Shown: positions 35,926-44,092 of the stretch, piece by piece
Position numbering within the stretch: position 1 is the stretch's first letter
Layout of the letters: each line of letters opens with the position of its first letter
From: Crocinitomix catalasitica ATCC 23190
GTDB lineage: Bacteria; Bacteroidota; Bacteroidia; Flavobacteriales_D; Crocinitomicaceae
DNA length: 64,000 nt
Assembly: GCF_000621625.1 (NCBI RefSeq)
Contig: NZ_JHXV01000010.1
Coordinates: 119,941 to 183,940 of the forward strand
Direction of reading: 5' to 3'
Made by a program: the position numbers and the translations under genes
Notes under the pieces: model-generated
Databases searched by the model: none
Told to the model about the DNA's origin: nothing
The model's input: the letters and a program-made list of their open reading frames with translations, nothing else

Positions 35926-36696
35926 TTAAAAGTCATCAAATAAAGTTTTAGGAGGATTTAATTCGTGATAGTAGTGTTCGTCAGTAACATTCGAATTATT
36001 CGTCATTATATTTTTACCACGAATGGCTTTTACGGGATGCGCTTTAAGTTTGATTTTATTAGGTTGAATTAAAGCTTTTATCTTGTCTGAATCAACATCA
36101 GATAACCAAGTTGAAAGGTTTTTATCATCAAGTATCAAAGGCATCCTTCCTTCATTTAATTGGGGGTTATTATGAATGACTTCCATGAAAGGTGTGGCAC
36201 GCGTCGTTATGATTGAAAAGGTTTTAAGCTTAATATTTGTCTGCGTATTTTCCCATACATCCCATAAACAACCTAGGTTTAATGTTTCCTTCGATTCAGC
36301 TTGAATAAAATGAGGAAAAGCTTTTTTATTGACATGTTTATGCTCAAAAAAGCCATCTACTACTAGAATACCTCTTTGCTTTTCTGCAGCCAGTTTAAAA
36401 GATGGTTTATCAAAAATATGCTCACCTCGTGCGTTAATAGTTTTTGACCAAATTTTATCTGCATCTAATTCGTTCTTTGTCCAATGTGGAATTAAGCCCC
36501 ATTGCGCAATTTGTGGTGCGGATTTTAAATCGTCATAGATTAAAAGATTTGGCTGTTTAAAAGCTGATGTATGTTGATGATCCAATTTGTCCAGATATGG
36601 TGCTAATTTTTCTAGAATCTCGGGTACAAGTTCAGGTGTATACCTTTTGGCATATTTTAATTGTGACTCTAATTGACTTTTTATATCGTAGCACAT
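35926..36696 (-). CDS. HMCES/YedK-type SOS response-associated peptidase
   Basis: Protects abasic sites in single-stranded DNA by a covalent Cys cross-link. The 256-residue protein starts MCYD, so Cys2 is the nucleophile once Met is removed; other family blocks are APQIAQWGLIPHW, INARGEHIFDKPSFK, LVVDGFFEHK with its active-site Glu, FSIITTRAT and a late AHPVKAIRG His. All active-site residues expected are present. The gene shares a divergent promoter region with the pyrophosphatase gene. Confidence 0.92.
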   Translation of the reverse strand: MCYDIKSQLESQLKYAKRYTPELVPEILEKLAPYLDKLDHQHTSAFKQPNLLIYDDLKSAPQIAQWGLIPHWTKNELDADKIWSKTINARGEHIFDKPSFKLAAEKQRGILVVDGFFEHKHVNKKAFPHFIQAESKETLNLGCLWDVWENTQTNIKLKTFSIITTRATPFMEVIHNNPQLNEGRMPLILDDKNLSTWLSDVDSDKIKALIQPNKIKLKAHPVKAIRGKNIMTNNSNVTDEHYYHELNPPKTLFDDF

Positions 36697-36745
36697 ACGG
36701 TCAGACTAAGAATGTTAATTCTATAATAATTTTATGTTAATAGGA

Positions 36746-36775
36746 TTTCTTAAACATCATTTACGGCTAAATTTG
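36746..36775 (+). promoter_or_regulatory. Promoter of the pyrophosphatase gene
   Basis: TTTC at 36746-36749 and TAAATTTG at 36768-36775, a perfect TAnnTTTG with 18-nt spacing. Transcription should start near 36782, leaving about 19 nt before the ATG at 36801. Confidence 0.6.
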
Positions 36776-36800
36776 CTAAAAATTATAATATTCAATATAC

Positions 36801-37466
36801 ATGTTTAAAATTACATTTATTTTATTCCTTGGAACTTTATTACTTAATTCTTGTAATGAATTAGAAAACAACAACCTAGTTAAAGATAAAGTAAATTCAG
36901 AAATTGATAATTCTTTTAATTTGAACGAGGGCAATCTTTTAAAAGATGTAAACACTTATGACTCTGAAGGTTTTATTAATGCCTTAATTGAAATTCCAAC
37001 AGGAACCCGAGAGAAGTGGGAGGTGAGTAAGAAAACTGGTCAATTAGAGTTAAATACGAAAAAAGGTAAACCGCGTAAGATTGAGTATTTGCCTTATCCA
37101 GTGAATTATGGAATGATTCCAAATACTTTATTACCTAAAGAAGAAGGAGGCGACGGGGATCCATTAGATATTATAGTTATTGGCGATCCAATTCCAAAAG
37201 GAACAGTTGTGCCATGTAGAATTTTAGGCGTATTAAAGTTATTAGATAAAGGAGAACAGGATGATAAATTAATCGCTATTCGCGCTGAGAGTCAATATTA
37301 CGATGTTAACAATATTCAAGAATTAGATAGTGCTAAAAATGATCTGACCAAACTAATTGAAATTTGGTTTACAAATTATAAAGGTCCCGGAAAAATGGTG
37401 TTTCAAGGATATGGAGATGTCAGTGAAGCCATGCACCTTTTAGAATTGTCCATTGTTAAGAATTAA
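36801..37466 (+). CDS. ppa: Lipoprotein-type family I inorganic pyrophosphatase
   Basis: Family I soluble pyrophosphatases hydrolyse PPi to phosphate in the cytoplasm. The catalytic core is complete: IEIPTGTREKWEV, YPVNYGMIPNT, the metal-binding GGDGDPLDIIVIG, and LLDKGEQDDKLIAI. Unlike the normal enzyme of about 175 residues, this one is 221 long and starts with a type II signal peptide (MFKITFILFLGTLLLNSC), so Cys18 should be lipidated and the enzyme exported. A spacer of about 40 residues links the anchor to the core. It has its own promoter and a hairpin after it. A separate cytoplasmic enzyme probably exists elsewhere. Confidence 0.88.
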   Translation: MFKITFILFLGTLLLNSCNELENNNLVKDKVNSEIDNSFNLNEGNLLKDVNTYDSEGFINALIEIPTGTREKWEVSKKTGQLELNTKKGKPRKIEYLPYPVNYGMIPNTLLPKEEGGDGDPLDIIVIGDPIPKGTVVPCRILGVLKLLDKGEQDDKLIAIRAESQYYDVNNIQELDSAKNDLTKLIEIWFTNYKGPGKMVFQGYGDVSEAMHLLELSIVKN

Positions 37467-37503
37467 AAATCGCCTAACTAGCAAACTAATTAGGCGATTT
37501 GAA
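37465..37503. terminator. Bidirectional hairpin between convergent genes
   Basis: AAATCGCCTAA (37467-37477) pairs perfectly with TTAGGCGATTT (37490-37500). It lies directly after the pyrophosphatase stop; on the minus strand a five-T run follows, serving the T9SS gene, whose stop is at 37522. Confidence 0.7.
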
Positions 37504-37521
37504 AATTGAAAATTTATTCGA

Positions 37522-38685
37522 TTAATTCAGAATTAACTTTTCAGTTTTAACTCTTGAATTTTGAATTACTGTAATGATATATGTCCCTTTGTCAATTGCA
37601 GTTACATCAATAATCGCATTATCGGTGCCATTACCTGTTAAAACAACACTTCCTTTTAAGTCAATAATTTGATAATTAAACGCTCCTTCAGTTTGTACAT
37701 TCAAATTACCTTGAGTAGGATTCGGGAAAATATTACAATCAGTCAATAATTGATCAGCTAAGCCTACATCACCTGGTTCGTCAACAAATGTTGGTATGGC
37801 ATCGAAAGTTGTTCCAAAGCCAAAAGTTTCTCCACCAGCTCTTCCTGGAGGTAAAGAAGTGATTTTATATGCTAAACCAATAGCCTGATCCGCAGTAATT
37901 GATGCATCTTCTTCTGTTGTTAAACCTTCATCACCATTCCACATCCATTCACCATTTCTATTCATAAAGCCACCATAGTATGCTTTCCATTCACTTCCAT
38001 AAGCATATAAAGTTACTTTACTTACCCACGGCATGTCTTGTGTCGCAGAAACAATGCAAGAATCGTCAGCCATTCCGCTTTGAGAATCAATTGTGTTTGT
38101 CGTTACGAACGATCCCGAAATAGATTGGTTATTGTCTGGATCGAAATTATGGTAATAAAAAACATTTTCAAAAGTTTCATCACCAGTATTCGCTATTGTC
38201 ATTTCGGTTGAATAATAAAGTTGATCTTTTTGTAAAGAGTAGACAATTGTTAACTCAATGCCGTCAACTTCACCAACCCAAGTAACAATAGTGGAGTCAA
38301 CAGAATCGTAATAATCAGTAAGTTCTCCTGGTATTTCAAATAGACCTGCTGTAGCATTATTTCCTTTAGTATACTGTACCCCATCCAATGTATAAGTTAA
38401 ACCGAAACCACATTCAGGTGATCCTGGCATAAAAAAATCGCCATTATATTCAGTCCAATCATCCATTTGAGGATTGGCAACAAAACCAATATTTTCACCA
38501 CCCCCACGACAATACAAGGAATCTGGATTTATACATGGCGCTCCCTCGTAACCTTTCGCATTAATACCCACAACGACATAGTCTCCTACTAAATAAGCAT
38601 GACCATCGACAATTTGTCCATATACTGAGGATACCCCAAAGCACAGGCAAAAAATAATTGAAATTTTCTGTAAAATTTGTTTCAT
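37522..38685 (-). CDS. Secreted protein with T9SS type A sorting domain
   Basis: A 387-residue exported protein: a Sec signal peptide (about 1-23, ending VYGQ), a beta-rich body with many acidic and aromatic residues (about 24-305), and a C-terminal sorting domain of about 75 residues. That tail has the family hallmarks FPNPTQGNLNV, YQIIDLKGSVV, DVTAIDKGTYIITV and a closing KTEKLILN. It should be carried out through the type IX system and fixed to or released from the cell surface. The body has no recognised catalytic domain. Its presence implies an active T9SS elsewhere in the genome. Confidence 0.88.
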   Translation of the reverse strand: MKQILQKISIIFCLCFGVSSVYGQIVDGHAYLVGDYVVVGINAKGYEGAPCINPDSLYCRGGGENIGFVANPQMDDWTEYNGDFFMPGSPECGFGLTYTLDGVQYTKGNNATAGLFEIPGELTDYYDSVDSTIVTWVGEVDGIELTIVYSLQKDQLYYSTEMTIANTGDETFENVFYYHNFDPDNNQSISGSFVTTNTIDSQSGMADDSCIVSATQDMPWVSKVTLYAYGSEWKAYYGGFMNRNGEWMWNGDEGLTTEEDASITADQAIGLAYKITSLPPGRAGGETFGFGTTFDAIPTFVDEPGDVGLADQLLTDCNIFPNPTQGNLNVQTEGAFNYQIIDLKGSVVLTGNGTDNAIIDVTAIDKGTYIITVIQNSRVKTEKLILN

Positions 38686-38770
38686 AGAGTTTATTTTTTA
38701 ATTAAACGTTAAGTTTATAACGAATTTATTTAGCGGAAAGTTGCACCATAAAAAAATGCTTTTTAATGCG

Positions 38771-39607
38771 TTAAATAATCTTAATTTGGAATTGGGTATT
38801 GATCTTTTTCTGAGCAAGTAAATTAATACTCATTTCACTTAGTTGTAAAATGCGTGCATAACCACCAGTTGTTTGACAATCACGCATCAAAACTATAAAA
38901 TCTCCTCCTGGTGTAAGTTGTATTGTTCCTGGTTGAACTGGTCCTGATATTATCTCAAATCCTTTTATTTGTTTAGTCGTTTCTAATCGGTTTGCCATTC
39001 GATTACTCAAACTAGATACAGCATATTTTTGCGAGAGAATCTTATTTTTTGTTAGATCAGATAATTGATGAAATTCTGGACCTTCAAATACCTTTATTTC
39101 TTGATCAATACGGATCAATTCGAGCTGACTTTGCTTGTTTGGTGTAAATTTGGTTAATGGATTATAATCAACTCTCATCGTTTTTGTTAAACGTGATATT
39201 TCGGTAATTCCTGGATAAAAACTACTACTTCCCATTATCTCAGTCGAATTAAATCCACCGGCTATTGCTAAATAGCCATAATTACCTTCTCTTACTTGTC
39301 CTATTTTTAAGATGTCATTAGCTTTAATTTGCAACAATTGGTTCTGTTGAACTATTTTATCGTTTAGTTTTAAGTCACATTGAGCACCACAAATAGCGAT
39401 ATAGGTCGGTGAGTAGAATTTTAAAATAGGACCGCTGTGAACGAATTCTAAACAAACAGTGTTTAAAGAATTGCCAACTAAGCTATTTGCTACTTTAGCT
39501 GAATGTTGATCCATAAAGCCACAGAGGGGAATGCCGAAATTTCTATATCCAAAACGTCCTGCATCTTGAAGAGTTGTGTGAATTCCACTGCTTAATAACT
39601 CTAACAT
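38771..39607 (-). CDS. pxpC: 5-oxoprolinase subunit C (PxpC, KipA-like)
   Basis: Subunit of the ATP-dependent 5-oxoprolinase PxpABC, which opens pyroglutamate to glutamate. The 278-residue protein opens GIHTTLQDAGRFGYRNFGIP, has the GFMDQHSAKVANSLVGN block and the late SGPVQPGTIQLTPGGDFIVLMRD, in segments all typical of biotin-dependent-carboxyltransferase-like PxpC. It is slightly shorter than the 310 residues of the E. coli protein. Its start overlaps pxpB by 7 nt, so the subunits are translationally coupled. It is the last gene of the operon. Confidence 0.92.
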   Translation of the reverse strand: MLELLSSGIHTTLQDAGRFGYRNFGIPLCGFMDQHSAKVANSLVGNSLNTVCLEFVHSGPILKFYSPTYIAICGAQCDLKLNDKIVQQNQLLQIKANDILKIGQVREGNYGYLAIAGGFNSTEIMGSSSFYPGITEISRLTKTMRVDYNPLTKFTPNKQSQLELIRIDQEIKVFEGPEFHQLSDLTKNKILSQKYAVSSLSNRMANRLETTKQIKGFEIISGPVQPGTIQLTPGGDFIVLMRDCQTTGGYARILQLSEMSINLLAQKKINTQFQIKII

Positions 39608-40320
39608 TCGAATCTTGTTTTATAATTGTTCCAATCAAGCGGTTTTTTTGTTAATAGGTCAAATTCATTAATTGTTATATCATAGAATTGAAAACTATCT
39701 CCTGATTTAAAAGGACTGGGAGATTGATTGTTAACATTAAATATTTCTAAAGGTGTTTGACCAATAATTTGCCAACCCCCAGGACTTTGTTGTGGATAAA
39801 TACCTGTTTGCTCATTTGCAATTCCAACAGAACCTTTAGGTACGTTTAATCTTGGAGAAGACTTGCGCGCATATGAAAGGACAGGATTCAATCCTCCTAA
39901 ATATGTAAACCCCGGTAAAAAACCAATGAAATGGATCCTATATTTCGGTTTTGTAAATAGATCTATAAATAATTCCTTGGATAGCTTTTTCTCGATTAAT
40001 ATTTCTGGTAAATCATAAGCGAATTTATCATCAAAACAAATTGGAATTTTCCATAAGGTTTGATTTATACTAGCGTTTTCAGTATTAAGATCAAGTGAAT
40101 TTATTTTCTCTGAAAATTGAAAAGGATCAATTCCTGCTTTTAAATAAATACATAACGAATTATATGTATTTACCATTTCAATTATTTCATCTCCAAATAA
40201 CGTATTGAATAATTGTTTTGTGTAAAGAATACGATCCAATAAGTTATCGTTGACTTTATCCTTCCAAGTATTAAGGACCGCAGATTCACCGAAAGGAATT
40301 GAATTTAGAGCTAGCCCCAT
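39601..40320 (-). CDS. pxpB: 5-oxoprolinase subunit B (PxpB, KipI-like)
   Basis: A 239-residue protein with the PxpB signatures: LNSIPFGESAVLNTW at the start, IHFIGFLPGFTYLGGL in the middle, and the closing GSVGIANEQTGIYPQQSPGGWQIIG and PFKSGDSFQF, listed as separate blocks. With PxpC it forms the ATP-using part of 5-oxoprolinase. Its start and the pxpA stop share position 40320, and its end overlaps pxpC by 7 nt. Confidence 0.93.
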   Translation of the reverse strand: MGLALNSIPFGESAVLNTWKDKVNDNLLDRILYTKQLFNTLFGDEIIEMVNTYNSLCIYLKAGIDPFQFSEKINSLDLNTENASINQTLWKIPICFDDKFAYDLPEILIEKKLSKELFIDLFTKPKYRIHFIGFLPGFTYLGGLNPVLSYARKSSPRLNVPKGSVGIANEQTGIYPQQSPGGWQIIGQTPLEIFNVNNQSPSPFKSGDSFQFYDITINEFDLLTKKPLDWNNYKTRFEC

Positions 40321-41048
40321 TATTTTTTAGCTATTTGGTTTTGAATCTCTTTTAATATTTCAATGGCAAAATCATTGTCGCCATGAATACAATATGTTTT
40401 AGCAACTAAGGGAATGAATTGATCGATGTCGATCATAATCCTATTTTCTTCAACCATCCGTTCCAAATGTTTCCATGCGAGCATACTATTTTCAATTAAT
40501 GCATTCTTTTCAGTTCGTCTAGCTAAAGTACCATCCGAATTGTAATTTCTATCAATAAATGCTTCAGGAACGACTTCAAAAAATGGTTTTGCTAAATTGA
40601 TGAGTTGTGAATTAGGGTGGGCATAAATAGCAAAAGGATATTGATAAGATTTTAATAAATCTAAAACTAGATTCGATTTATTGAAGTCTGAAACCAAATC
40701 GTTATACAAGGCGCCATGCAATTTAATGTGGTTGATTTTTATATTTAATTCTTCCGCAGAATTTAAACCTAGCTCAATTTGTTCATTTAATGCGCTAATC
40801 AGATCGTTATTGTTAATGGTCAAACTCTTTCTTCCAAAATTTATTTTATCTGGGTAAGAAGGATGAATTCCAATTTTTAAATTATTATCAAATGCTTTGC
40901 GAGCAGTTTCTTTGAATGTGGAGCGATCACCAAAATGACCTCCTCAAGCAATATTACATGATGTGATATAATTCATGATATCAGATTCATTGGCAATACC
41001 TTCACCTAAATCACAGTTAATATCTATATTTTTCCAAAGATCATTCAT
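40320..41048 (-). pseudogene. pxpA: 5-oxoprolinase subunit A (pxpA) with one in-frame TGA at a conserved Cys codon
   Basis: Read from ATG 41048 the frame gives a full-length PxpA of 242 codons, the normal length, broken by a single TGA at codon 35 (40946-40944). Family blocks are intact on both sides: DINCDLGEG before, then after it GGHFGD, IGIHPSYPDKINFGR, IKLHGALYN, EAFIDRNYNSDGTLARR and YCIHGDNDFAIEI. The TGA stands where the family has an invariant Cys (ANIACGGH or ANIACGFH). The only shorter start is a TTG at 40823, which would lose the N-terminal quarter. It overlaps the NRAMP-like gene and touches pxpB. Nonsense mutation, assembly error and Sec recoding are all open. Confidence 0.85.
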
Positions 41049-42262
41049 AGAAATGTGCTAATGGTTTTAATTAACAAGACTAATGTTAGGAATAGGACCA
41101 AAGCACCAAAAAAGTTTTGGTATATATTGTTTTTAAATTTGCCAACAATTGCAGATCTGTTCATTACCCAAATTAAAAAAATAACGATCATCGGTAAGAG
41201 TAATGCATTTGTAATTTGTGCAAAATAGATGATTGCAATCGGTTTTTTACCGATTATGGCTATTAATGTTCCGCATAGGAGTACGAAAATCCAAATACTC
41301 CTAAATTGAACGGACTTCATTTCACCTTTCCAACCTAAACAGCCTTTTGCTACGAAAGCAGCAGCTAATGGAGCCGTAATTGCTGATGTTAGTCCTGCGG
41401 CAAACATGCCAAAACCTAATAAAACATTAGCAAACTTACCATATAAAGGCGTTAATGTTGTTGCTAAATCAGCCATATTCTCAACAGTGCCTCCTTTAGC
41501 TGATGCCGCGGCAATAATTACTGCCATAGAAACGAATCCTCCTAATAAGATAGATACGATCGTGTCTTTTCTGACTTTTCTTAAATCACTGGTTTTTGAC
41601 CACCTCTTTTGAACGATTGATGAATGCAGAAAGAGGTTGTATGGAACGACTGTCGTACCAATTAAACCGAGTATCATTAATAAACTTCCTTCGGGAAATG
41701 AAGGAATGAACATGCCTTTGAATAATAGTTGAAGATCAGGTTTTGTTATAAATGCCGCAATAACAAATGAAATACTCATTAATAATACGAGTGTAATAAG
41801 TATTCGTTCAAGAATCTTATAATTTCCAATATAAAGAATTATAAAAGCTAAAAAACTTAAGATTAAAAGTAGCAGGTTAAATTCATGTCCCAATATATTT
41901 GCGTTGAAATTCGGTATTAACGTAGATAGTCCCATAACACCACCCGAAATATTACCACCTTGATATGCGCTATTACCAATGATTATTGCGGAAATTATTA
42001 ATCCTATGGAAATATTTCGAATGATAGGTGATTTTATTTCTTTTCGAATCGCGCTGGCTAAATCGGATTGATAGATTAGACCAAGTCTTGCAGCCATCTC
42101 TTGTAAAATAATTGTTCCAAAAATAGACAATAACATTGTCCACAATAAGGCAAAACCAAAATTAACACCAGCTAATGTGCAAATTGTAATAGTCCCTGGA
42201 CCAATAAATGCGGCTGCAATTAAAGTTGCTGGGCCAATATTTTTGAAAGGGTTAAAATTCAT
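41045..42262 (-). CDS. NRAMP-family-related transporter of the pxp operon
   Basis: A 405-residue inner-membrane protein with about eleven helices and the NRAMP/APC fold. It aligns through the first helix (AAFIGPGTITICTLAGVNFG) and the sixth (LIGTTVVPYNLFLHSSIVQKRW). The metal-binding DPGN of true NRAMP transporters is G21-P-G-T here, and the MPH motif is replaced by a VPYN-type sequence, so manganese or iron transport is doubtful. It is the first gene of the operon and overlaps pxpA by 4 nt, which suggests a substrate tied to 5-oxoproline metabolism, perhaps the compound itself; this is inference. Confidence 0.83.
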   Translation of the reverse strand: MNFNPFKNIGPATLIAAAFIGPGTITICTLAGVNFGFALLWTMLLSIFGTIILQEMAARLGLIYQSDLASAIRKEIKSPIIRNISIGLIISAIIIGNSAYQGGNISGGVMGLSTLIPNFNANILGHEFNLLLLILSFLAFIILYIGNYKILERILITLVLLMSISFVIAAFITKPDLQLLFKGMFIPSFPEGSLLMILGLIGTTVVPYNLFLHSSIVQKRWSKTSDLRKVRKDTIVSILLGGFVSMAVIIAAASAKGGTVENMADLATTLTPLYGKFANVLLGFGMFAAGLTSAITAPLAAAFVAKGCLGWKGEMKSVQFRSIWIFVLLCGTLIAIIGKKPIAIIYFAQITNALLLPMIVIFLIWVMNRSAIVGKFKNNIYQNFFGALVLFLTLVLLIKTISTFL

Positions 42263-42394
42263 TTTTCCAATATAATGAATTATACAAATTGCAAATTAGA
42301 ATTTATCAATTTGCTTTTAATAATTTATCATTAATTTTAGAATTAAAATCATTCTATCGGAAATAAGCAAACTAAAAACAATCGTCAATTAATT

Positions 42395-43639
42395 TTGATT
42401 CTTTTAATCTTGTCTGGAGAAGCCATCTTTGTTCTTCCTTTTGTATTAATTCGCGTCTTTAGAACAGTCTATTTGGATGTTTTTAATTTGAATCATACAG
42501 AATTAGGTATTTGTTATTCTATTTATGGTGTCGTTGCATTAGTCGCATATTTATTTGGGGGCAGTTTTGCAGATCGTATTCAACCAAGATATTTAATAGC
42601 TTTTTCTTTAGTTATCACGGCCTTTGGAGGCTTTTATTTAAGTTCAATACCTTCCTTTATTGGTTTGCAAATATTATATGGGTTTTGGGGATTCTCTACA
42701 GTCTTCTTTTTTTGGTCGGCAATGATAAAGGCAACACGATTATGGGGAGGTAAATCTGATCAAGGAAAGGCATTTGGTTTTTTAGAAGCAGGTAGGGGAC
42801 TTGTTGCGGCAAGTTTTGGATTAATAGGGGTTTTTATTATATCATCCCTACTAGGTGAATTGGATTTAAACCAAACTCAGATAAAAGTAAATGCACTGCG
42901 AACAATTATTTTGGTGACTTCTTTGCTTGTAGCTTTAATAGGTGCCGTCGTGTTTTTCTTTTTAAAATTTGAAAATTCAAACGAATTTACCAGTCATAAC
43001 CCTGTCAAAAAAGATTATTTACTGGTTTTAAAGGAAACGAAAGTTTGGCTGATGATGTTAATTGTTCTAGCTGGCTATATTGGTTATAAAATCACAGATA
43101 TTATTCCTCAATTTAGTCGTGACATTCTAGGTTTTTCGGATTTAGCATCAGCTAAAATAGGGACTTCTTTTTTATATCTAAGAATGTTAGTAGCCTTAAT
43201 ATTTGGGTTTCTCGCGCAAAGAATTAATGCAATTAAACTAATTTCGATCAGCTTTGTTTTCGTTTGCATAGCAAGCATTGTTTTCAGTACATACGATGTT
43301 CAGTTGGAATTACTGATTTATTTTTTCGGACCGCTGATCTTTTTAGGATTGGGAATTTATGCTGTTCGAACGTTATACTTTTCGTTATTTGAACTAACAG
43401 GAACTCCTTTGACGATTACAGGGGCTATGATCGGAGTCATTTCCGTCGTAGGATTTACCCCTGAAATCTTTATGGGACCAATTATTGGATATTATTTAGA
43501 TCAATATCCAGGAATAGAGGGCTACCATTATTTATTTAGTTTTTTGGCAATAGTTTCCCTCATCGGTACAATATCAACAGTTGTATTATATAAGTTGAAT
43601 ATCAACTCAGTCGATTTGCCAATAAAAAATAAAAACTAA
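42395..43639 (+). CDS. MFS transporter
   Basis: A 414-residue protein with 12 predicted helices in two halves. The MFS loop after helix 2 is GGSFADRIQPRYLIAFS, a variant of the GxxxDRxGRR motif, and helix 4-5 has ATRLWGGKSDQGKAFGFLEAGRG, seen as blocks, as in nitrate/formate-type or uncharacterised MFS proteins. No ATG or GTG lies between the in-frame stop at 42344 and helix 1; TTG 42395 would start inside the first helix, so initiation may be at an ATT/ATC or at a base miscalled here. It diverges from the pxp operon. The substrate is unknown. Confidence 0.85.
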   Translation: MILLILSGEAIFVLPFVLIRVFRTVYLDVFNLNHTELGICYSIYGVVALVAYLFGGSFADRIQPRYLIAFSLVITAFGGFYLSSIPSFIGLQILYGFWGFSTVFFFWSAMIKATRLWGGKSDQGKAFGFLEAGRGLVAASFGLIGVFIISSLLGELDLNQTQIKVNALRTIILVTSLLVALIGAVVFFFLKFENSNEFTSHNPVKKDYLLVLKETKVWLMMLIVLAGYIGYKITDIIPQFSRDILGFSDLASAKIGTSFLYLRMLVALIFGFLAQRINAIKLISISFVFVCIASIVFSTYDVQLELLIYFFGPLIFLGLGIYAVRTLYFSLFELTGTPLTITGAMIGVISVVGFTPEIFMGPIIGYYLDQYPGIEGYHYLFSFLAIVSLIGTISTVVLYKLNINSVDLPIKNKN

Positions 43640-43643
43640 TAAA

Positions 43644-43695
43644 TCGAAAAGGGATTTGTTTTTAAAACCAAACAAAGTATTCGATCATTTTTTTT
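43644..43695 (+). terminator. Terminator after the MFS gene
   Basis: Inner stem TTTGTTT (43655-43661) with AAACAAA (43670-43676), outer TCGA/TCGA pairing, then a run of eight T at 43688-43695. It is located just before the convergent small basic gene. Confidence 0.6.
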
Positions 43696-43706
43696 GTTTA
43701 AAAGAC

Positions 43707-43940
43707 CTAAGCTGTCTTTTTACCTTTGTTTTTGCCGTCTAACCATTTACCACCTTTAACTTGACCAAGGTATGTAACTGTTTTACTTCGACCATATTGT
43801 TCAATAGCCAACTCGACTTCTGCCATATTTTCTCTTCTTATTTTAACTAATGAATTTGAACCCTTGGTTCTTAGTTCTAAATAAAATCCTTCTTTTAACT
43901 CTACCGGTTTTGTAGCCGGTCTTCCTTTTTGACGCTGCAT
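43707..43940 (-). CDS. Small basic protein with an AT-hook-like N-terminus
   Basis: A 77-residue, Lys/Arg-rich protein. It starts MQRQKGRPATKP, which resembles an AT-hook (GRP core), then has beta-rich YLELRTKGSNSLVKIRREN, a helix over AEVELAIEQYG, and a C-terminal KWLDGKNKGKK. DNA or RNA binding is a reasonable guess. I do not know a named family, although the clean start and composition make it a convincing gene. It lies downstream of the sulP-type gene, separated by that gene's terminator. Confidence 0.7.
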   Translation of the reverse strand: MQRQKGRPATKPVELKEGFYLELRTKGSNSLVKIRRENMAEVELAIEQYGRSKTVTYLGQVKGGKWLDGKNKGKKTA

Positions 43941-43972
43941 TCGTTCTTCTTTATTCTAATTTAGGGTAAATA

Positions 43973-44028
43973 TGCAAAAAAATAGCCGATTTTTAGCATA
44001 ATTAATTCGTGTTTGTGGAGAAATCGGC
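43973..44028 (-). terminator. Terminator after the SulP gene
   Basis: On the minus strand GCCGATTT (44028-44021) pairs with AAATCGGC (43992-43985) and is followed by TATTTTTTT. It sits 65 nt beyond the SulP stop. The T-rich tract plus TTGC may also act as a promoter box for the small basic gene. Confidence 0.6.
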
Positions 44029-44092
44029 AAAAATGATGAAAACTAAACTGTTTTTATTGAAATTCACTTGTTAAATTTTCATTAAAAGTTAA

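Noticed and set aside
40320..40823. A stand-alone 167-residue pxpA from TTG 40823
   Set aside because: It starts in the middle of the family fold, and the same frame continues upstream to ATG 41048 with the conserved N-terminal blocks, broken only by the TGA. The truncated reading is an artefact of that stop.
40320..41048. Alternative genetic code explaining the pxpA TGA
   Set aside because: Several genes in the window end in TGA (for example at 57658 and 46677) without a nearby in-frame continuation that resembles protein, so UGA works as a stop.
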